Source: Paralithodes platypus (lineage: Eukaryota; Arthropoda; Malacostraca; Decapoda; Lithodidae). Taken from it: a stretch of 64,000 bases of DNA. Each line of letters starts with the position of its first letter. Position 1 is the first letter of the stretch. The position numbers and the translations under genes are program-made. The DNA lies in assembly GCA_032716605.1 (NCBI GenBank), contig CM064530.1, positions 3,810,604 through 3,874,603 on the forward strand, read 5' to 3'. The notes beneath the pieces are model-generated. The model ran no database searches, was not told where the DNA came from, and worked only from the letters and a program-made list of their open reading frames with translations. Shown in pieces: positions 36,101 through 39,457 of the stretch.

Positions 36101-36537
36101 CTGCCTGCAGGTGCCGTTTCTCCCAAAACCTATCCAAACCTTTCCTGGCTGTGTAGAATGAATGAGGTGGTTCGTGAGCCCACCTATTCTCTTGCTTACA
36201 TTCTACCTCCCCCGAGGGAACGTTGGTGCCGCATATTGTGGCAGCCAAGGTCAGCCAGTTGACCACTTAAGATAAATAGGTTAGGGAACTATATATTCAG
36301 CCTCATTGGCAGTCAGCTTAATATAAAAAAAAATGTATTCAATCATTATTACACACATGCACTCTCTCTCAGTTCCATCTTCTACTCACCTTTATTTTTT
36401 AGCTCCCTCTTAATCTCATCTGTGATCTCCTTGGGTGAAGAGATGCTGAGTCGTGATATCACAAGCGCGATCACCGCCACAACCAGACATAATGCCAAAG
36501 AGAATGCGATCTTGAAAAAATGGAGAAAGGCAGACAT
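1969..36537 (-). CDS. sws: Neuropathy target esterase / Swiss cheese-like lysophospholipase (whole visible span; 3' end outside window)
   Basis: Family knowledge: NTE/PNPLA6-7 proteins are ER-anchored lysophospholipases that deacylate phosphatidylcholine and lysophosphatidylcholine with a Ser-Asp dyad. Seen here: 17 minus-strand exons whose frames join without conflict into about 1,009 residues. In order they give an N-terminal hydrophobic helix (about residues 1-32), the segment [17 protein letters not shown], three cyclic-nucleotide-binding-like domains (about 140-290, 370-510, 520-640) and a patatin domain. The patatin domain carries GGGGARG (about 851-857), GVSIG with the nucleophile Ser at about 881, and DGG with Asp at about 1001. 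The human protein reaches the same point at about 1,120; the difference is mostly a shorter linker between the first two nucleotide-binding domains. The last exons, after NNLP, are not in the window. Two homologous versions of exon 17 exist (10019-10135 and 1969-2085). PNPLA6 versus PNPLA7 cannot be told apart; arthropods usually have one gene. Confidence 0.93.
2132..2218. repeat. (CA)n microsatellite
   Basis: Near-perfect CA repeats about 47 bp upstream of exon 17b on the gene strand. Confidence 0.97.
2231..2415 (+). mobile_element. LINE 3' fragment (reverse-transcriptase C-terminus, RTE/CR1-like), family L1
   Basis: Contains GGAGCTGCACCAAGGGG, AGGAAGACCTGGGATCGGAC and AACAGGGTTGCCTG. These match the frame at 34209-34472 whose translation includes [17 protein letters not shown]. 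Related fragments lie at 3017-3150, 5250-5470, 14780-14835 and 37640-37975. Confidence 0.7.
2440..2755. repeat. CA-rich compound minisatellite
   Basis: Units of about 30-50 bp built on AGATGCAAACTTCCACGC and CACACACAGACACAGAGCC. The many overlapping open frames on both strands are artefacts of CA/TG repetition. Confidence 0.95.
2908..3278. mobile_element. Palindromic MITE, family G, split by a LINE fragment
   Basis: Left end AAGCCGGTATAACACGAGCG, right end inverted, GCTCTCGTGTGATACCGG. The LINE family L1 fragment at about 3017-3150 interrupts it. Related elements: 8008-8280 and 42302-42518, with CCGGCAATATTT and TTGCCGGAAAA arms. Confidence 0.65.
3398..3560. repeat. Dispersed repeat family C
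   Basis: Shares CCCCATTAGTTTGGCGATTT, TTTGTCAATTTTAAGACC and CTCCCTTATGTTTAGCCCC with 23090-23245, 30590-30900, 33970-34550, 36670-37190, 48130-48560, 48770-49000, 49350-49540, 50300-50620 and 50930-51040. No coding potential seen. The class is unknown; copies occur in both orientations. Confidence 0.75.
4053..4212. mobile_element. Palindromic MITE, family F
   Basis: Ends ACAGGTCTCCCTCACTATC and GAGGGAGACCTG. Inner ATTATAGGTTTTTAGG and GAACGCATCCCCATT blocks are shared with copies at 4650, 16494 and 20403. Confidence 0.8.
4650..4837. mobile_element. Palindromic MITE, family F
   Basis: Full-length copy. It is inserted into an older set of about 110-bp direct repeats (AAACAAATCAAAGGTGATTCC type) spanning about 4540-5115. 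Confidence 0.8.
4838..5115. repeat. Imperfect tandem repeat, about 100-110 bp units
   Basis: Three to four diverged units sharing ATAATAGATAA, GAAACAAATCAAAG and a CTCCTA(A/G)AT motif. The first unit (4540-4640) is separated from the rest by the family F MITE. Confidence 0.65.
5250..5470 (+). mobile_element. LINE 3' fragment, family L1
   Basis: Carries GATGGGTGAAAAGATGCAAG, GAGGTAGCTGCACCAAGGGG and AACAGGGTTACATGGAGC, a diverged copy of the RT C-terminus found at 34209-34472. Frame broken. Confidence 0.65.
5471..7032. other. Intron sequence without a recognised gene
   Basis: Contains an RTE-like 3' remnant near 5880-5925 (CCACTGCAGGACAAAAGCC, a motif common in arthropod RTE tails) and short CT repeats near 6140. 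No exon-like open frame with splice sites was seen. Confidence 0.5.
7037..7255. mobile_element. TTAA-flanked MITE, family M
   Basis: 219 bp between TTAA 7033-7036 and TTAA 7256-7259. Ends CCCTTTCACGCATTTATGACG and TCATATGTCAGAGAGGG. Two further copies lie at 46965-47184 and, inverted, 50675-50901. The inner block TTAGTTTTCTGCCCACAGCT is nearly identical in all three. Confidence 0.85.
7733..7827. repeat. (TAGA)n microsatellite
   Basis: About 24 perfect units, ending in a GA run. Confidence 0.97.
8008..8280. mobile_element. Palindromic MITE, family G
   Basis: Arms AAAGCCGGTGAAACGCAAG and, inverted, ATGTGACGCCGCCTT, with inner TTTTTCCGGCAATATTTTGG and GGAATATTGCCGGAAAAA. It has an internal duplication of AAATACAGAATTGAACTTT. 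Confidence 0.65.
8281..9670. other. Intron sequence, AT-rich, no gene recognised
   Basis: Holds a family E MITE remnant at about 8410-8600 and a family G fragment near 8975-9150. No supported exon. Confidence 0.45.
9675..9950 (-). mobile_element. LINE 3' end fragment, family L2 (CAA-tailed)
   Basis: CGTTCCCTAGGCTGTCTGGC, ACAGCCCCGAGTCCCTAAGG and GTTGTTGGCGTAAGTGATTG match the larger copy at 11434-12272. An extra segment at 9775-9838 (GCAGATTAACCAGACCAC) is the uninterrupted form of the element that hosts the piggyBac-like insertion at 15427. Confidence 0.75.
10019..10135 (-). CDS. sws: sws exon 17a: patatin domain with canonical catalytic Asp (DGG)
   Basis: 117 nt between acceptor GTTACAG and donor CCAG|GTACAC, entering in phase 1 and leaving in phase 1. 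It encodes [20 protein letters not shown] and [16 protein letters not shown]. The Asp of DGG is the second member of the catalytic dyad. It is nearly the consensus family sequence, so this is probably the ancestral copy. It abuts LINE debris at 9675-9950. Confidence 0.95.
10300..10344. repeat. (ACT)n microsatellite
   Basis: Fifteen or so ACT units in intron 16. Confidence 0.95.
10675..10948 (+). mobile_element. LINE RT C-terminus remnant (CR1/L2-like)
   Basis: In one frame: [20 protein letters not shown], then KRKRFPSN, an in-frame [23 protein letters not shown] and a stop. The RF...SN...WNSLP..VV.APS...FK pattern is typical of non-LTR retrotransposon tails. Confidence 0.8.
11385..12480 (+). 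mobile_element. tRNA-derived SINE, family A, split by a LINE
   Basis: The head lies at about 11385-11433 (GGTTGGTAGAGCAC, then GAGTCTCGGGCC). The body resumes at 12273 (GTGTGTAATATGCCAGTGCT, then CCCTGATCATCAGGGCACC and GAGCAGGGAGTG). The missing middle is replaced by the LINE at 11434-12272. Unsplit copies lie at 24500-24690 and 32880-33075. The head resembles a tRNA with A-box and B-box. Confidence 0.85.
11434..12272 (-). mobile_element. 5'-truncated non-LTR retrotransposon, family L2, with target-site duplication
   Basis: Flanked by the 10-bp repeat GCCAGCTAGT (11424-11433 and 12273-12282). The minus strand ends in a CAA tail (TTG run at the left edge). It codes [20 protein letters not shown] and [17 protein letters not shown], ending [10 protein letters not shown], which is the zinc-knuckle C-terminus seen after the RNase H or RT domain of Jockey/I-like LINEs. 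The element is 5' truncated. Confidence 0.9.
12826..13250 (-). mobile_element. SINE-like element, family B, sharing its tail with LINE L2
   Basis: Left end GTTGTTGTTCCCTAAGCTGC and GCCGAACAGCCCC match the 3' end of LINE L2. The rest (CACAATAAAGCCTGGGTGAC, GAGAAAGTTGAGGGGCAAAG, GCAGAGATCGCTCAGTTCTC) is shared with the second copy at 34722-35130. A shared 3' tail suggests the SINE uses the LINE's machinery. Confidence 0.75.
13655..13875. mobile_element. MITE, family E
   Basis: Diverged copy: AACCCATTCAGTACC at the left, GGTACCGAACAAATTAATG at the right. The body has the TTTTATTCATGCTAGGAAGG motif. Confidence 0.6.
13985..14175. mobile_element. Penelope-like fold-back fragment with hammerhead-like cores
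   Basis: GAGCATTTTATTGACAAAAT and TTCGCAGATAGGTTCTTCAGG form the left arm. GATCTGCGAAATGTTGTC and AATAAAGTGCTTCTCCTC form the right. The right-hand TGTTGTCAATAAAGTG unit is repeated three times. Same architecture as 25178-25314 but imperfect. Confidence 0.6.
14936..15150 (-). mobile_element. Retroelement 3' end, family K
   Basis: Contains CGAGGGAACGCGAAAGTGGTCC and a TACA-repeat tail. Related tails (GGCCACCCCCAGCTGTGGGG, then TACATACA) lie at 16790-16925 (minus), 18100-18320 (minus), 30995-31185 (plus), 40290-40470 (minus), 42000-42130 (plus) and 44190-44405 (minus). Confidence 0.6.
15427..15914. mobile_element. piggyBac-like MITE with 23-bp terminal inverted repeats and TTAA duplication
   Basis: 488 bp flanked by TTAA (15423-15426 and 15915-15918). 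Termini CCCTTCCTCCCTGGGCAGC and, inverted, CCCTTCCTCCCCGGGCAGC, with one mismatch over 23 bp. It interrupts a short repeat whose intact form is at 9775-9838 (GCAGATTAACCAGACCAC), which gives the empty site. Inside, the short frame [17 protein letters not shown] before a possible donor could be the start of a lost transposase. Lying in intron 16. Confidence 0.9.
16494..16687. mobile_element. Palindromic MITE, family F
   Basis: ACAGGTCTCCCTCACTATCT at the left, ATCGAGGGAGACCTGT at the right; about 194 bp. Confidence 0.85.
17400..17780. repeat. Three diverged direct repeats of about 100 bp
   Basis: Each has TGCGCTCCAAATATAAGG, AATACGATAATAATGGCA and AAACCTACTCATAAAAAAAC. Confidence 0.75.
18497..18683 (-). 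CDS. sws: sws exon 16: patatin domain core
   Basis: 187 nt between acceptor CAACAG and a weak donor ACG|GTACAC, phase 0 in and 1 out. It encodes [20 protein letters not shown] and [20 protein letters not shown], close to the vertebrate VLDLTYP...[14 protein letters not shown] core. It is followed by an 8.4-kb intron before exon 17a. The phase-1 end matches both exon 17a and exon 17b. Confidence 0.95.
18732..20133. mobile_element. Large diverged inverted-repeat element bounded by TTAA
   Basis: TTAA at 18728-18731 and 20134-20137. About 300 bp at each end are inverted, diverged copies of each other (ATATCCCTGAAAATAG versus its counterpart CTATCCCTGAAAGGGC read from the other side; GCCGTGCAATGC versus ACCGTGCAACGC). 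It contains a nested palindromic MITE at 19501-19664. No transposase frame seen. Confidence 0.5.
19501..19664. mobile_element. Palindromic MITE with about 33-bp inverted ends
   Basis: Left AATATGTACTATCATACAAA then AAGTATCCTTAC; right GTAAGGATACTTTTTG then TATGATAGTACATATT. The arms are near-perfect inverted copies. Confidence 0.85.
20179..20298 (-). CDS. sws: sws exon 15: patatin domain, nucleophile elbow
   Basis: 120 nt between acceptor TCTACAG and donor ATG|GTAGGT, phase 0 both ends. It encodes [20 protein letters not shown]. The GVSIG motif is the G-x-S-x-G elbow; its Ser is the predicted catalytic nucleophile. Vertebrate NTE has GTSIG. Confidence 0.97.
20403..20595. mobile_element. Palindromic MITE, family F
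   Basis: ACAGGTCTCCCTCACTATCC to TCGAGGGAGACCTGT, in intron 14. Confidence 0.85.
21023..21181 (-). CDS. sws: sws exon 14: patatin domain, oxyanion-hole glycine loop
   Basis: 159 nt between acceptor TTTCAG and donor AAG|GTACGC, phase 0 both ends. It encodes [20 protein letters not shown] and [27 protein letters not shown] is the glycine-rich loop that forms the oxyanion hole of patatin-like phospholipases. Confidence 0.97.
21776..21957 (+). mobile_element. LINE RT C-terminus remnant with (ATAG)n tail
   Basis: [20 protein letters not shown] is readable, then frames break; it ends in a TAGATAGATAG run. The same family appears on the minus strand at 45690-45925 (ERMTKRVYESEVEGQRGRGR). The WFGHVERM motif is typical of RTE/CR1-type RT tails. 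Confidence 0.8.
22080..22262 (-). CDS. sws: sws exon 13: lead into patatin domain
   Basis: 183 nt between acceptor GGACAG and donor ATT|GTGAGT, phase 0 both ends. It encodes [40 protein letters not shown] and a basic His/Arg-rich tail. LVLLHRE and the WLNMRSWC box match the family. Confidence 0.95.
22370..22475 (+). mobile_element. Jockey-like LINE 3' UTR fragment, family J
   Basis: GGCTCGAACGTCCCTTGATT, GGAGGCACTCGCTACAGGCA and a GAAA-repeat tail match 40730-40815, 51600-51720 and the inverted copies near 52910 and 59785. Confidence 0.75.
22541..22621 (-). pseudogene. Relic duplicate of the 3' half of sws exon 12
   Basis: Read on the minus strand this encodes [19 protein letters not shown] plus a few residues to a TAA. 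Exon 12 has [19 protein letters not shown]. About 14 of 26 residues match, and the DNA is clearly related. There is no AG acceptor directly before it and no good donor after it, so it is probably a dead tandem duplication rather than a usable exon. Confidence 0.65.
22664..22896 (-). CDS. sws: sws exon 12: conserved NTE-specific segment
   Basis: 233 nt between acceptor GATCCAG and donor AAG|GTATGT. It encodes [20 protein letters not shown] and [20 protein letters not shown]. The YQxDASLTxWTxRCxRQAD motif is diagnostic of NTE. A diverged copy of its 3' half lies 40 bp downstream in the next intron (22541-22621). Confidence 0.95.
23436..23591 (-). CDS. sws: sws exon 11: start of the segment between cNMP domains and patatin domain
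   Basis: 156 nt between acceptor CCTACAG and donor ATTG|GTGAGT. It encodes a Ser/Gln-rich start and then [20 protein letters not shown] with [11 protein letters not shown], which corresponds to the NLATVAILPV...FTLELQHALQAIG region of vertebrate NTE. Phase 1 in and out. Confidence 0.94.
23630..23920 (+). mobile_element. Two tRNA-derived SINE tails, family H
   Basis: GGGTTCGAATCCTGGGAGAA and GGGTTGGAATCCAGGGAGAA (B-box-like), each followed by TCACATGCTATAATTAATTT-type sequence. A family D repeat (TGCAAGTTTTACATTATAAT) separates them. Related: 33705-33950 and 34610-34715. Confidence 0.6.
23983..24139 (-). CDS. sws: sws exon 10: third cNMP-binding domain, second half
   Basis: 157 nt between acceptor TTTCCAG and donor CTTG|GTTAG. 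It encodes [40 protein letters not shown] and [13 protein letters not shown]. The [13 protein letters not shown] string is a strong family marker. Phase 0 in, 1 out. Confidence 0.95.
24165..24330 (-). repeat. Dispersed repeat family D
   Basis: GTAAAACTTGCAAAATATAC, AAAATCGCTATGTGGAAACA and ACACAATCCACCACATAGG recur at 16285-16400, 17985-18085, 19360-19500, 23725-23840, 24405-24490, 24740-24860, 27790-27865, 31430-31570 and 37520-37615. Mobile, class unknown. Confidence 0.7.
24500..24690 (+). mobile_element. tRNA-derived SINE, family A
   Basis: Head GCTGTAGCGCAGTTGGTAGA, B-box-like GATTCGAGTCTC, body CAACTATTCACTGAAGTCCC and GAGCAGGGTGGT. The anticodon-loop region CTGCAAT suggests a Cys-type (GCA) tRNA origin, which is tentative. 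Confidence 0.8.
24899..25022 (-). CDS. sws: sws exon 9: third cNMP-binding domain, first half
   Basis: 124 nt between acceptor ATTACAG and donor ATT|GTGAGT. It encodes [20 protein letters not shown], then [21 protein letters not shown]. The [11 protein letters not shown] and EYGKGDLVG motifs match the family. The intron before it holds the nested TTAA transposon and the 137-bp palindrome. Confidence 0.95.
25178..25314. mobile_element. Perfect 137-bp palindrome with hammerhead-like core (Penelope-like remnant)
   Basis: Two 68-nt arms (25178-25245 and 25247-25314) are exact reverse complements around one base, G25246. Each arm carries CTGATGA (25249-25255 on plus), a small stem-loop, GAAAC (25266-25270) and GTTGTC. 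This order is that of a minimal type I hammerhead ribozyme, known from Penelope-like retroelements. Helix II is only about 2 bp, so self-cleavage alone is uncertain. It lies in intron 8. Confidence 0.7.
25920..27485 (+). mobile_element. 1.57-kb piggyBac-style element nested at TTAA
   Basis: Bounded by TTAA (25916-25919 and 27486-27489) inside the family E MITE. Starts CCCGGCAAGTGCTG; the GCGCTGCGG near the left and GCGCAGCGG at the right are a short inverted pair. It contains an open frame (25991-26689) and a duplicated 3' part: CTTGGCAACTCTCGATACCA occurs at 26057 and 26919, and TTGGTCTATATGCGG occurs near 26791 and 27070. More GC and CpG-rich than its surroundings. Probably non-autonomous: no catalytic DDD transposase core seen. 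Confidence 0.75.
26129..26689 (+). CDS. Low-complexity basic protein encoded in the nested TTAA element (possible transposase N-terminus)
   Basis: Open from 25991; the likely start is the ATG at 26129 ([20 protein letters not shown]), giving about 186 residues. It has an acidic patch [16 protein letters not shown], a Thr/Ala-rich middle, and two tandem copies of [20 protein letters not shown]. The acidic Ser patch resembles piggyBac transposase N-termini, but no catalytic domain follows. It runs antisense to sws inside intron 8. Expression is not shown. Confidence 0.4.
   Translation: MEPRRPTCSRPDDTTSPPSGGVSGRGRQRVAAKDPSYHYYGTSSSEDEEPARKACKTRASRGSAQRSLSFGNTATTTQATATTATTEGRPGAAGPAGATGKTGKGMGKKTFTSATTTVPPPAAPAPAKGKKGTKGKATGTTIILPFRTSAGPAKGKKGTKGKATGTTIILPSRTSAGPADAALTCS
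27570..27701 (-). CDS. sws: sws exon 8: inter-domain helices between cNMP-binding domains 2 and 3
   Basis: 132 nt between acceptor TGTTCCAG and donor ACAA|GTTAGT. It encodes [40 protein letters not shown] and [18 protein letters not shown] is almost invariant in NTE proteins. Phase 2 at both ends. Confidence 0.95.
27990..28760. other. Intron 7 sequence, nothing recognised
   Basis: AT-rich, with short low-complexity runs. No repeat family or exon was identified between the family D copy near 27860 and exon 7. Confidence 0.4.
28763..29328 (-). CDS. sws: sws exon 7: linker and second cNMP-binding domain
   Basis: The longest exon (566 nt): acceptor CCCCTAG, donor TTCAA|GTGAGA, phase 0 in and 2 out. 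The first 60 or so codons are Ser/Pro/Asp-rich and probably disordered. Next comes [20 protein letters not shown] and a cNMP-binding-like fold with [13 protein letters not shown] and [17 protein letters not shown]. Human NTE has a much longer linker here, so a shorter linker in this animal, or a missed exon in the 29.3-30.4 kb intron, are both possible. Confidence 0.92.
29357..30077. mobile_element. TTAA-flanked 721-bp element with internal tandem repeats
   Basis: TTAA at 29353-29356 and 30078-30081. Ends CCCGCAGAGTGCCAG and, inverted, CCCCCTGAGTGCCAG. Inside are three G-rich units of about 120-150 bp (GGTGGTGGGAGG, then AGTCGTTTCGC(C/T)GC(C/T)AC) and a duplicated GTCCGTATATATACGGACCT hairpin near the right end. 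Sits in intron 6. Confidence 0.85.
30385..30519 (-). CDS. sws: sws exon 6: C-terminal helices of first cNMP-binding domain
   Basis: Acceptor ATTTCAG. It encodes [20 protein letters not shown], then [20 protein letters not shown], both clear NTE signatures. The 3' end is uncertain. AAG|GTAACC gives this entry (135 nt). ATC|GTAAGC at 30358 adds nine codons (VTLGISDII) and keeps the same phase. Both can join exon 7. Confidence 0.88.
30995..31185 (+). mobile_element. Retroelement 3' end, family K
   Basis: CTGGAGGCCCCTAGTGATCC, GGGCAACCTAGATGTGTGTG, GAGTCGGCCACCCCCAGCTG and a TACATACA tail. It abuts exon 5's donor. Confidence 0.7.
31191..31411 (-). CDS. sws: sws exon 5: first cNMP-binding domain, phosphate-binding-cassette region
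   Basis: 221 nt between acceptor ATTCCAG and donor AAG|GTAAGT. It encodes [20 protein letters not shown] and later [17 protein letters not shown] with [15 protein letters not shown]. The layout is that of a cNMP-binding domain (beta roll, PGE loop, ARA), although NTE proteins are not established to respond to cyclic nucleotides. Phase 0 at the end. Confidence 0.95.
31826..32080 (-). repeat. Minisatellite made from the 3' edge and splice donor of sws exon 4
   Basis: Three tandem units of about 70-105 bp in intron 4. Each contains a near copy of the exon 4 end (CCACAAGGGCCAGTAACT) and the following TGTGTAGGTGA donor, then a CA-rich intron piece. Donor-like copies fall near 31833, 31937 and 32012, besides the real one at 32085. 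The 32012 copy keeps GTGAGT. The others read GTGATT. Reading past the true donor meets an in-frame TAA within nine codons, so use of a distal donor would truncate the protein. Confidence 0.85.
32085..32179 (-). CDS. sws: sws exon 4: first cNMP-binding domain
   Basis: 95 nt between acceptor ATTGCAG and donor TAG|GTGAGT. It encodes [20 protein letters not shown] and then [13 protein letters not shown]. The F-x-x-P-L-F-L-E-L-C pattern is conserved in the family. Its last 35 or so coding bases and the donor are also the source of the intronic minisatellite at 31826-32080. Confidence 0.92.
32275..32730 (+). mobile_element. LINE RT C-terminus remnant (CR1/Jockey-like)
   Basis: Reads [53 protein letters not shown] and AEILK-like sequence, then frameshifts. 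The ELHWLxVKARIE motif is characteristic of non-LTR retrotransposon C-termini. Confidence 0.85.
32880..33075 (+). mobile_element. tRNA-derived SINE, family A
   Basis: Head GTTGATAGAGCACTCGCCTG, B-box GGGTTCGAGTCTCGG, body ending TTGAGCAGGGAGTGGTTGG. Confidence 0.85.
33339..33538 (-). CDS. sws: sws exon 3: linker into first cNMP-binding domain
   Basis: Acceptor CCCCCAG, donor ATCAG|GTCAGG; 200 nt, phase 0 in and 2 out. It encodes [19 protein letters not shown], an acidic and proline-rich stretch ([10 protein letters not shown]), and ends [11 protein letters not shown], which corresponds to the conserved LPSEVLYMLKNV-type start of the first nucleotide-binding domain. The alignment is by family knowledge, not a computed search. 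Confidence 0.9.
33705..33945 (+). repeat. Three tandem tRNA-like units of 77 bp
   Basis: Each unit has GATGGTGTAATGGTTAGAG (A-box-like) and TGCTAGGTTCGAATG (B-box-like), almost identical between units. Probably a SINE head (family H) expanded as a minisatellite. No clean cloverleaf, so not called a tRNA gene. Confidence 0.75.
34150..34480 (-). mobile_element. LINE 3' fragment, family L1 (best copy)
   Basis: Minus-strand frame 34209-34472 reads [40 protein letters not shown] and [15 protein letters not shown], with a TACA tail at 34141-34170. It is inserted in a family C repeat (AAATGGCACGAAAGG before, ACTAATGGGCCGAACG after). Confidence 0.85.
34722..35130 (-). mobile_element. SINE-like element, family B
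   Basis: Second copy of 12826-13250, starting GTTGTTGCTGTTCCCCAAGC. The overlapping open frames on both strands are shared by the two copies and follow from the common sequence. Confidence 0.75.
35343..35437 (-). CDS. sws: sws exon 2: basic juxtamembrane segment
   Basis: Flanked by acceptor TCTGCAG and donor AAG|GTAAG. The 95 nt encode [14 protein letters not shown], then [17 protein letters not shown], a close match to the conserved segment after the anchor in vertebrate NTE. Phase 1 in, phase 0 out, matching its neighbours. Confidence 0.93.
35725..36265 (+). repeat. Putative long tRNA-headed repeat
   Basis: GAGGGTCATGAGTTCGCTCC resembles a B-box region. Downstream text (TTGACCTGCGGACGTGGTTT, CCGAGGGAACGTTGGTGCCG) shows no splice-site or coding logic. 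Single copy in this window, so the call is weak. Confidence 0.35.
36390..36537 (-). CDS. sws: sws exon 1: start codon and membrane anchor
   Basis: The ATG at 36535-36537 opens [20 protein letters not shown], continuing as a hydrophobic stretch to about residue 30, then a charged segment ending KRELKNK. An in-frame TAG lies eight codons plus a few bases upstream of the ATG, which supports this start within the exon. The donor reads AAAG|GTGAG, leaving phase 1. NTE proteins carry a single N-terminal transmembrane helix, and the position and length fit. A non-coding 5' exon or promoter further right is likely but not identified. Confidence 0.85.
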
Positions 36538-36659
36538 AAAGACACTGGGACTGAACAGAATAATCTATGAAGACCTTAGTAATGCAATGGCCGAAACACC
36601 ATCTCGGCCGTGACATATTTTTTTACCGAAAAATATATAAGGATATTTACCAAAATTTA

Positions 36660-37190
36660 TCTAAAAGGGGATTCTTGGGGGTATTTTTTGAAGCTTGATG
36701 AAGGTACCGGTATATGTCTATTCCTTCATCAAGCTATAAATAAATACCACCAAGACCCCGCTTGAAGATTAATTTGTACATTTTTCAGTAGGCTAATAAA
36801 TAAGTCACAGATGAGGTGGCGTTTAGGACATTGTATTACTAAGGTCGTCATATATGGCTATAGTCCATTAATTATAAGTACTAAGTAGGCCAGAAAGTGT
36901 GACCCAAAATTTCTGTAGGCCTAACTCAAAACTGGCTAGAGCAAATGGGTTGCAGAATTTCCACACCTATTCCCTGGCCTGTAATTTTAACATCCTCTTA
37001 AAATTACAGGCTGGCTATCACTCGCCAGGAAAAACTTTACACCTAAATGGCACGAAAGGTCTTAAAATTGACAACGAAATGGGGCGAAAGGTCTTAAAAT
37101 CTGAAAACTAATGGGGAAAACATCTTAAAATCTGAAAACTAATGGGGCTAAACATGAGGGAGAAAGTGGTCCAGCAAACCGGCCCATCTC
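36660..37190. repeat. Family C repeat complex upstream of exon 1
   Basis: ATGGGGCGAAAGGTCTTAAA and ACTAATGGGGCTAAACATGA. Fills the sequence just 5' of the first coding exon. No promoter motif could be fixed. Confidence 0.65.
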
Positions 37191-37629
37191 CTCTTAACCT
37201 ACAACAACCTTGGCAGGTAGAGAATTTTCAGTCATTAACTCTTTACTGACTATTTTTGACACAGGGTCTTGACTTTTCCTTGTAGATTTTCTGGCCATTT
37301 CCATAGGGAATTGCCTCTTCTGTGATGGTAAGTAATTCCCCTGGGCCACGCGGCACGCCTGTCCATTATAAATTCTACCTATGTACAATACTGTCCCATT
37401 AATATTCTCACTGTGTATTTGAACGTATTAATTGTGAAACGGATTATGGTTTCCAATCACAAACTCCTCCACACGCCTTGAAATCTCTCACTCATGCGGT
37501 TATTTATCAATTAATCTGAAATAGCGATTTTGATAAGTTCTTTTGACTTTTTACTGTGTTCGTCCAAGTTTTGGTTTGTTTATTTTGCAAGTTTTACATT
37601 ATAATATCGCACCTTACAGTACTTGCGTC

Positions 37630-37975
37630 TCTCCATGGTGCCAAACTGCAAAATCGGATATCTAGAGAAAAGCTAAGGAGACTGTTAGTCATCAAGAGTA
37701 TCAGTGATGAGATGCATACTAGCAGGTTTGGACATGTGGAGAGGGTGGATGAAAGAAGTTGAGAGAAAAGATGCAAGTCCGTGAACGTGGAGGGAACAAC
37801 GGGCAGACCAAGAATGACATGGAATCAGACCTTACAGTGTGAACTTGAATACAATAAACCCTGACAAGTGAGGCAGCTCTGAACAGTGAACAGGGCAGCC
37901 GGGAACTCTGCCATTAGGACACGGGACCGGATTCTGGAACCACATTTTGTGTGGAGCACTCGATCTTAAAATGTA
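37630..37975 (+). mobile_element. LINE 3' fragment, family L1, decayed
   Basis: AGGTTTGGACATGTGGAGAG, GATGCAAGTCCGTGAACGTG and CATTAGGACACGGGACC. Frame broken. Confidence 0.65.
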
Positions 37976-38269
37976 TTTATGTAGTCTGGCCTATGTACTG
38001 TATGTAATGATAATCCAGAATAAAGAATATAGTATAATCTTTGGATATACATCAGGGTGTCAAACATAAGCAGGGTCCTTTTTTATTAGTTTTTATTGTT
38101 GCATATGTAAAGATAAAATGATGGCTTAGCCTATAGTTGGAAGTGATAAAATGGTAAAAAAAAAAACAATGCAGTATCATGTTAATTTTCTTGTAGGCTA
38201 TTCCTTATCATATTCATTCAAGTCTTTCAACAAAATTTCTCCGGTTTGACACCCTGTCAGACATTTTCA

Positions 38270-39260
38270 GGTACGTAGGCTACATGATAAAAAATAGAAT
38301 AATATCTTGTTCTTTTGATAGCCTAATTGAGGCACCAAAATAGCCTAGCGTCCAGAGAAAAGGCTGGCCACTCTCCCTTACTACAGGGACAAGGTCTCTA
38401 GTGTAGCATAGCCTAAGATAGATCATCGCCTGTAACTATATATTATCCCTTTCAAGATATGATTAGGCTATGCATTTCTTATAGTTTCTGGCTATGATTA
38501 GGCTAGATGATTTTATTCAGATTAGAAAGGATATATGAAAGTCAGAGGGTAGCCTATATTGACTATGAGATTGTATTAGGCTTAGGCTAGGCCTAACCCT
38601 TATCATTCCCACAGATCCCTCCAAAACTGTATAAAATCATCTAATGAGGCCTAAGCCTAGCCAGAATAAACTGTCAAAGTTCCTTATAATCTTTAATGGG
38701 TTAAGTTAACAGTAGCATTCAAGGAGACTACAGCAGGACTCTTCTTCTTACCTCTGACTGGGTATAGGCCTAAGCTATCCTAGTGTTTACTATACCCCTT
38801 TGAAAGGACATTAGCCTAACTTAACAACCTTACCTAACCTATCCTAGTATTATGGGTGGGGGCTGCCGCCCCCACACCCCCGCTATTTGACAGATTTTTG
38901 GTGTATTTTTCTGTGAAAAGGGTATTTTTTCAATTTGTCGATAACGAAAATCCTCCATGCAGACTAGGCCTATATGGAGAAAAATATGGCAAATCTGTTG
39001 GTGCCTATTTTCCCTAATACATTTTTCTAATAAGGCGGATGTAGTGTCCTTGAAGATTATCAAGTTAACTAGCCTAGGCTATGTCTAATGTGTGGCTAAT
39101 ATCTAAATAATCATCATTGGCTGAACAAAGCTTAGGTTAGGCCTAACGTAGGCTAGACTAAAACCAAACCAGTGACACCCAAGGGCCAAGTAGGCTAAAC
39201 CTAGCCATTTCAAAATTAGCCTAGGCCTACGCTAGGCCTAGGCTAAATATTCACCTGGGC
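38270..39260. repeat. Cluster of AGGCCTA-type palindromic motifs
   Basis: TAGGCCTA and one-mismatch forms (AGGCCTAAG, TAGCCTAGG, CTAGGCCTAGGCTA) occur far more densely than elsewhere in the window. No gene was recognised. A family E MITE remnant lies at 38450-38700. Confidence 0.5.
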
Positions 39261-39457
39261 CTAATTGCCTTCCATAGTTTCATTTGTTGGGCAATTAAGT
39301 CATCTAGACATCTATAAATACACCCATAATATAACATACCGACAGTCTTGCATAAACACGATAACAATAGTTACAAAAACAATATGACGATGCGCAGTTT
39401 GACAAGTAATGGCTCCCACAGATTAAAACACCCCTTAAATATTAGCATTATCAATAT

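Noticed and set aside
36422..36613. Plus-strand frame opposite sws exon 1 and a longer minus-strand frame in another phase
   Set aside because: Only the phase giving the hydrophobic anchor splices in frame to exon 2 and fits the family.
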